NCBI RefSeq assembly: GCF_009498035.1 | Contig: NZ_CP034550.1 | Coordinates: 4,960,001-5,024,000, forward strand | Direction of reading: 5' to 3' | Length of the DNA: 64,000 nt | Origin: Saccharothrix syringae | GTDB lineage: Bacteria > Actinomycetota > Actinomycetes > Mycobacteriales > Pseudonocardiaceae | In this document: positions 60,985 through 64,000 of the stretch, in pieces | Layout of the letters: each line of letters starts with the position of its first letter | How positions within the stretch are numbered: the first letter of the stretch is position 1 | Made by a program: the position numbers and the translations under genes | The notes under the pieces: model-generated | The model's input: the letters and a program-made list of their open reading frames with translations, nothing else | Told to the model about the DNA's origin: nothing | The model's database searches: none

Positions 60985-62460
60985 TCAGGACTTGGCCAGG
61001 TGGGTGAACCGGGCCGTGCCGTCGGGCTGGACGCGCATGATCGGCACCGCCTTGGCGATCGGCGAGCCGTGCTCGTCGAAGGAGAGCCAGCCGCTCGCGC
61101 CGGGTACGGCGTACTCGCCGTGCAGCCGGTTCTTGACCTGGAGCAGGTCCTCCGCGGTCACCGCGTGACCGGGCCGGTTGCCGGAGAGCCGGGCCGTGCG
61201 CACCGCGGTCAGCACGGCGTCGTGGGCCATGATGGCGCTGGCGTCGTCGAGGGTGTCGTCGGGGAAGAGCACCGGGAAGCAGACCGTGCACACCGAGTCC
61301 CGCAGGTAGTACGTCGCCTGCGGGTCGAACTCCGCCGGGGCCGCCCGCCACGCGTCGGGGTGCGCGAGCGCGGTGAAGAGCACCTCGACCCCCGCGTTGG
61401 CCGCCCGCTGCGCCAGCTCGGCGGGGAACGGCACCGCGGACAGGTCGTCGCCGGTCAGGATCCTGATCGGGCGCTCCTTGCAGTGGCGCTCGACCAGCTG
61501 CGCCACCAGCACCAGGAGCTGCTCGCCGCGGCCCGCGAAGTACAGGACGTCCGGCGCGGCGGTGCAGATGTTCGGGATCATCTGGAGGAAGGTGTTGCCG
61601 ACCCCGCCCAGGCGGGAGTCGAAGAACTCGGTCTGCCCGGCGAAGCGGTGGTCGGCGTCGGCGAAGGCCGCCGAGAACGACTCCGCGAGCGTCCTCGGGT
61701 ACAGCTCCGCCGCGGTGTCGTCCTGGACCAGCAGCGCCGTCCGGGCCTCCGCCTTGATGTGGTTCGCCGCGGCCCGCGCCTGGGCGGCGTTCGTCGGTGC
61801 CATGCGCAGCAGGCCGTCGATGTCGACCAGGTCGTCGGAGCTGGGTGTCGAGGCGAACACCGGGATCTTCGCCGCGGACAGCCGCTTCATCGCGTCCCGG
61901 GACGTGGCCAGGCTGATCCCGATGCCGGCGACCGCGACGAGGCGGTCCGGCGCGGCCCGCCTGCGCTCCAGCTCGGCCACCACCGGCTCCCAGGAGGCCA
62001 GCCCGCTGCCCGGGTTGGCCAGCAGCAGGCGGATCAGCGGCTGGTCGCCGGTGGCCGGGTCGTGGTTGGCGCGGTACTGCGCCACGTAGGCGCCCTGCAT
62101 GTGGTGCCTGACCCACTCGACGGGCATCGAGTCGTCCTCGGTCAACGTCATCGGGATCATCAGGGCGATGCTGACGAACGGCTTCCCGCCGCCCGCGACG
62201 GCGTCGTTCTCGGCCTCGATCAGGCCCTCCACCTCGGCCAGCTCCGGGGCGAAGGCGTAGCCGCCGTCCGTGACGCCGACGCACTCCCCGGTGTCGGTCT
62301 CCAGCACCCCCTCGGCGCACCGGTCGGCCGCCCGCACCACCATCGGCACCACGATCACCGCCGCGACGACGACCAGCACCGCGCCCGCCACGAGCCACCA
62401 CTTGGGCTTGCGCCAGGGAGGGCGCGGGATCTCGGGAAAGTCCTGCCGTGCTACCTCCAC
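60985..62460 (-). CDS. membrane-anchored type 1 periplasmic-binding-protein-like receptor
   Basis: GTG 62460 gives 491 residues. A short cytosolic segment (PEIPRPPWRKPKWW) leads to one helix (LVAGAVLVVVAAVIVVPMVV), so the rest is outside the cell. Residues about 90-470 are a type 1 PBP fold (LivJ/AraC-receptor-like): ALMIPMTLTEDDSMPVEWVR, LVAVAGIGISLATSRDAMKR, AAKIPVFASTPSSDDLVDID, TALLVQDDTAAELYPRTLAE, DVLYFAGRGEQLLVLVAQLV and VNGRLHGEYAVPG-like end. Several cysteines (CAEG, CVGV, CTVC) suggest disulfides. No transporter genes are adjacent; instead its start overlaps by 10 nt the stop of a large NTPase-like protein. It may be the sensor of that protein. Confidence 0.86.
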   Translation of the reverse strand: MEVARQDFPEIPRPPWRKPKWWLVAGAVLVVVAAVIVVPMVVRAADRCAEGVLETDTGECVGVTDGGYAFAPELAEVEGLIEAENDAVAGGGKPFVSIALMIPMTLTEDDSMPVEWVRHHMQGAYVAQYRANHDPATGDQPLIRLLLANPGSGLASWEPVVAELERRRAAPDRLVAVAGIGISLATSRDAMKRLSAAKIPVFASTPSSDDLVDIDGLLRMAPTNAAQARAAANHIKAEARTALLVQDDTAAELYPRTLAESFSAAFADADHRFAGQTEFFDSRLGGVGNTFLQMIPNICTAAPDVLYFAGRGEQLLVLVAQLVERHCKERPIRILTGDDLSAVPFPAELAQRAANAGVEVLFTALAHPDAWRAAPAEFDPQATYYLRDSVCTVCFPVLFPDDTLDDASAIMAHDAVLTAVRTARLSGNRPGHAVTAEDLLQVKNRLHGEYAVPGASGWLSFDEHGSPIAKAVPIMRVQPDGTARFTHLAKS

Positions 62461-64000
62461 CGTGCGTACTCCTCCACGCGGTCCTGCAAGACGATGGCGC
62501 CCTCACCGCGGGCCTGTCCCGCGATGACCTCCACGCTCGTGGCGATGGTCGACCTCAGGTGCTCCGCCGGGTCGCCCGTCGGGTCCTGCTGCAACCAGCG
62601 CGCCACGACCAGCCTGGGCAGCGCGCCCTCCGAGCCGAGGCCGGCGATGAGGTGCTCGACCTGCCGGCGCGGCTCCTGGTCCTTGGGCAGGCGGTTCGGC
62701 GCGGCCGTGATCGCCTCGAAGGCGTCGACCCACGCCCACCCGGCCGACCGGTCCAGCGGTTCGCGCAGCATCCCGGCGAGGTGCGCCACCACGGCGTCGA
62801 CGTCACCGAGGGCCAGCCCGTGGTAGAGGGCGTCGACCGGGTTCCGCCGCGCCTGGTGCAGGCGGCAGCGGGAGTGCACCTTCTCCCAGCTGTCGCGGTG
62901 GTCGTCCGGCCGCTCGGCCAGCCGGTGCAGCAGGACGCGGCGCAGCCAGGGCTGGAGGACCAGCCGCGCCGGTTCGCCGTCCGCCCGGTGCAGCAGGAAG
63001 TTGTTGACCAGCTTGGCGCGCAACGCCTCCGCCGACCAGGACGGCCCCGCGCCGGGCAGGCCGAAGTCGCGCGTGGCACTGGCCACGACCAGGTCCTCCA
63101 CCTCCGACAGCGAGAACCCCTCGTCCAGCAGCAGGTACCGCTCGCTGCGGTCCGCGAGCGTCGAGGTCCGCTCCCCGTCCTCCAGCGGAATGGTGAACAG
63201 GGTGCGTAACACCTCCGGGGGAGCGTCGCGCGGCAGCGCGCGGGCCGCGTCGAGGACCTGGTGCACCGCCCACGGGAGCCCGCCGGTGAGCCGGTGCGCA
63301 AAGGAGGGGGCCCTGGCCAGGACCGAGTCCTCCCCGCGCCCGAGCTCCTGGACGTCCCGCCGGGACATCTCGCCCACCCGCACCAGGAACCACGGCGGCG
63401 GGGGAGGGGTGCCCCGGTCCGACACCCGCGCCACGCCCGCCGGGAGCGGCAGGTCCGCCGCCCGGGTGGCCGGGATGCCGGGGCGCTGCCACTGGACGTC
63501 CCACGCCGTGTTCCACTGGCCGCCCGCCGCGACGACCACCACCGGGTCCGGCCGCTCGGCCGTGGCGGCGAGCGCCTTGAGGAAGTCGCGCCCCGCCGGC
63601 CGGTGCACGTTGTCGAGCAGCACCAGGCAGTTCGCCGTCCGCCGGTTCCGGTCGAACCACCCGGCGAACGCGGCCCGCAGGTCGGCCCGGAACGCCCCGG
63701 CGACCACGCGGTCCACCACCTCCTGCCCCACCGCGCCGTCCTTGAGCGCTTCGCGCAGCGCCACCATGACGTCCCGAGCGTCCCCCTCGCCGCGCGCCAC
63801 CGTGCCCAGTCGCCGCAGCACGCGGCGCCGGTTCGCGATGTCGACGACTTTCATCAGCGCGTCGACCGCCGACAACCACTCGGTGGACCCGAGCGCCAGG
63901 TCCAGGATGGGCCGGACCAGCTCGCGCACGGCCCGCGAGTCGTGCCCGGGAGGCCCGTCGCCCGTCGCGCCCACCGCGAGGCAGATCTCGACCAGCGGGA
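62451..64000 (-). CDS. large NTPase-like protein, C-terminal part (cut by window edge)
   Basis: A frame open to the right edge gives at least 516 residues ending at TAG 62451. The visible part starts at PLVEICLAVG and includes RTANCLVLLDNVHRPAGRDF (Walker-B-like), VVVVAAGGQWNTAWDV, GGLPWAVHQVLDAARALP and a helical C-terminus (LRRVLLHRLAERPDDHRDSW, WAWVDAFEAITAAPNRLPKD). The pattern resembles STAND/AAA-type regulatory ATPases after their Walker A, which would lie off the window. Overlap by 10 nt with the PBP1-type receptor suggests one transcript and a joint role. The N-terminal effector domain is not seen. Confidence 0.75.
   Translation of the reverse strand, partial: PLVEICLAVGATGDGPPGHDSRAVRELVRPILDLALGSTEWLSAVDALMKVVDIANRRRVLRRLGTVARGEGDARDVMVALREALKDGAVGQEVVDRVVAGAFRADLRAAFAGWFDRNRRTANCLVLLDNVHRPAGRDFLKALAATAERPDPVVVVAAGGQWNTAWDVQWQRPGIPATRAADLPLPAGVARVSDRGTPPPPPWFLVRVGEMSRRDVQELGRGEDSVLARAPSFAHRLTGGLPWAVHQVLDAARALPRDAPPEVLRTLFTIPLEDGERTSTLADRSERYLLLDEGFSLSEVEDLVVASATRDFGLPGAGPSWSAEALRAKLVNNFLLHRADGEPARLVLQPWLRRVLLHRLAERPDDHRDSWEKVHSRCRLHQARRNPVDALYHGLALGDVDAVVAHLAGMLREPLDRSAGWAWVDAFEAITAAPNRLPKDQEPRRQVEHLIAGLGSEGALPRLVVARWLQQDPTGDPAEHLRSTIATSVEVIAGQARGEGAIVLQDRVEEYARWR

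Overview
The window is high-GC actinobacterial DNA. GTG and TTG starts, GTGA stop/start overlaps, large secreted proteins, an LAxTG sortase substrate, a CBM2-GH5 cellulase and a GH18 chitinase tail fit a saprophytic, filamentous, Pseudonocardiaceae-like organism (Saccharothrix/Actinosynnema type). This is inferred from gene content only. No rRNA, tRNA, CRISPR array, intact transposase or replication origin was seen.

Region 1, about 1.2-25.9 kb, looks like a DosR/DevR-type (hypoxia and dormancy) regulon island. It holds universal stress proteins (USPs), CBS and CBS-BON proteins, a GNAT-acyl-CoA synthetase fusion, a PncB2-like nicotinate phosphoribosyltransferase, a RafH/HPF-like fragment, an Rv1733c-family membrane protein, a DoxX protein, a flavodoxin and two LAxTG surface proteins. 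Many promoters carry GGGNCNNNNGNCCC boxes, mostly as pairs about 23 bp apart. Between intact genes lies a graveyard of broken relatives: Acg-type nitroreductase, P-type ATPase, PPK2, several USPs, CBS-BON, an ABC exporter and a sortase-substrate paralogue, most with internal deletions and frameshifts. No DosR/DosS pair is in the window.

Region 2, about 26-44 kb, is mainly secretion, envelope and signalling. It holds a 1,455-residue subtilase, an ABC-2 exporter, a Tat-like DJ-1/PfpI protein, a DUF1062 protein, a CPBP protease-histidine kinase-LuxR regulator operon followed by a 19-bp tandem repeat, a duplicated DUF4082 protein, a large secreted DUF11-like protein, a cellulase behind a CebR-like operator, and an isochorismatase-family hydrolase.

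Region 3, 44.2-50.5 kb, holds the most unusual gene: a 1,305-residue protein joining a DyP/YfeX-type heme peroxidase domain to a complete glycyl-radical-enzyme domain. It is transcribed divergently from an APC-superfamily transporter. No radical-SAM activase is present in the window.

Region 4, 50.5-64 kb, holds a stand-alone CheB-like methylesterase, a SpoIIE-type phosphatase, a GH115 remnant, a TIM-barrel epimerase-like protein, a second NarL-type two-component pair, a translationally coupled EF-hand/methyltransferase/FemAB-like group, and at the right edge a membrane-anchored PBP1-type receptor overlapping the end of a large NTPase-like protein.
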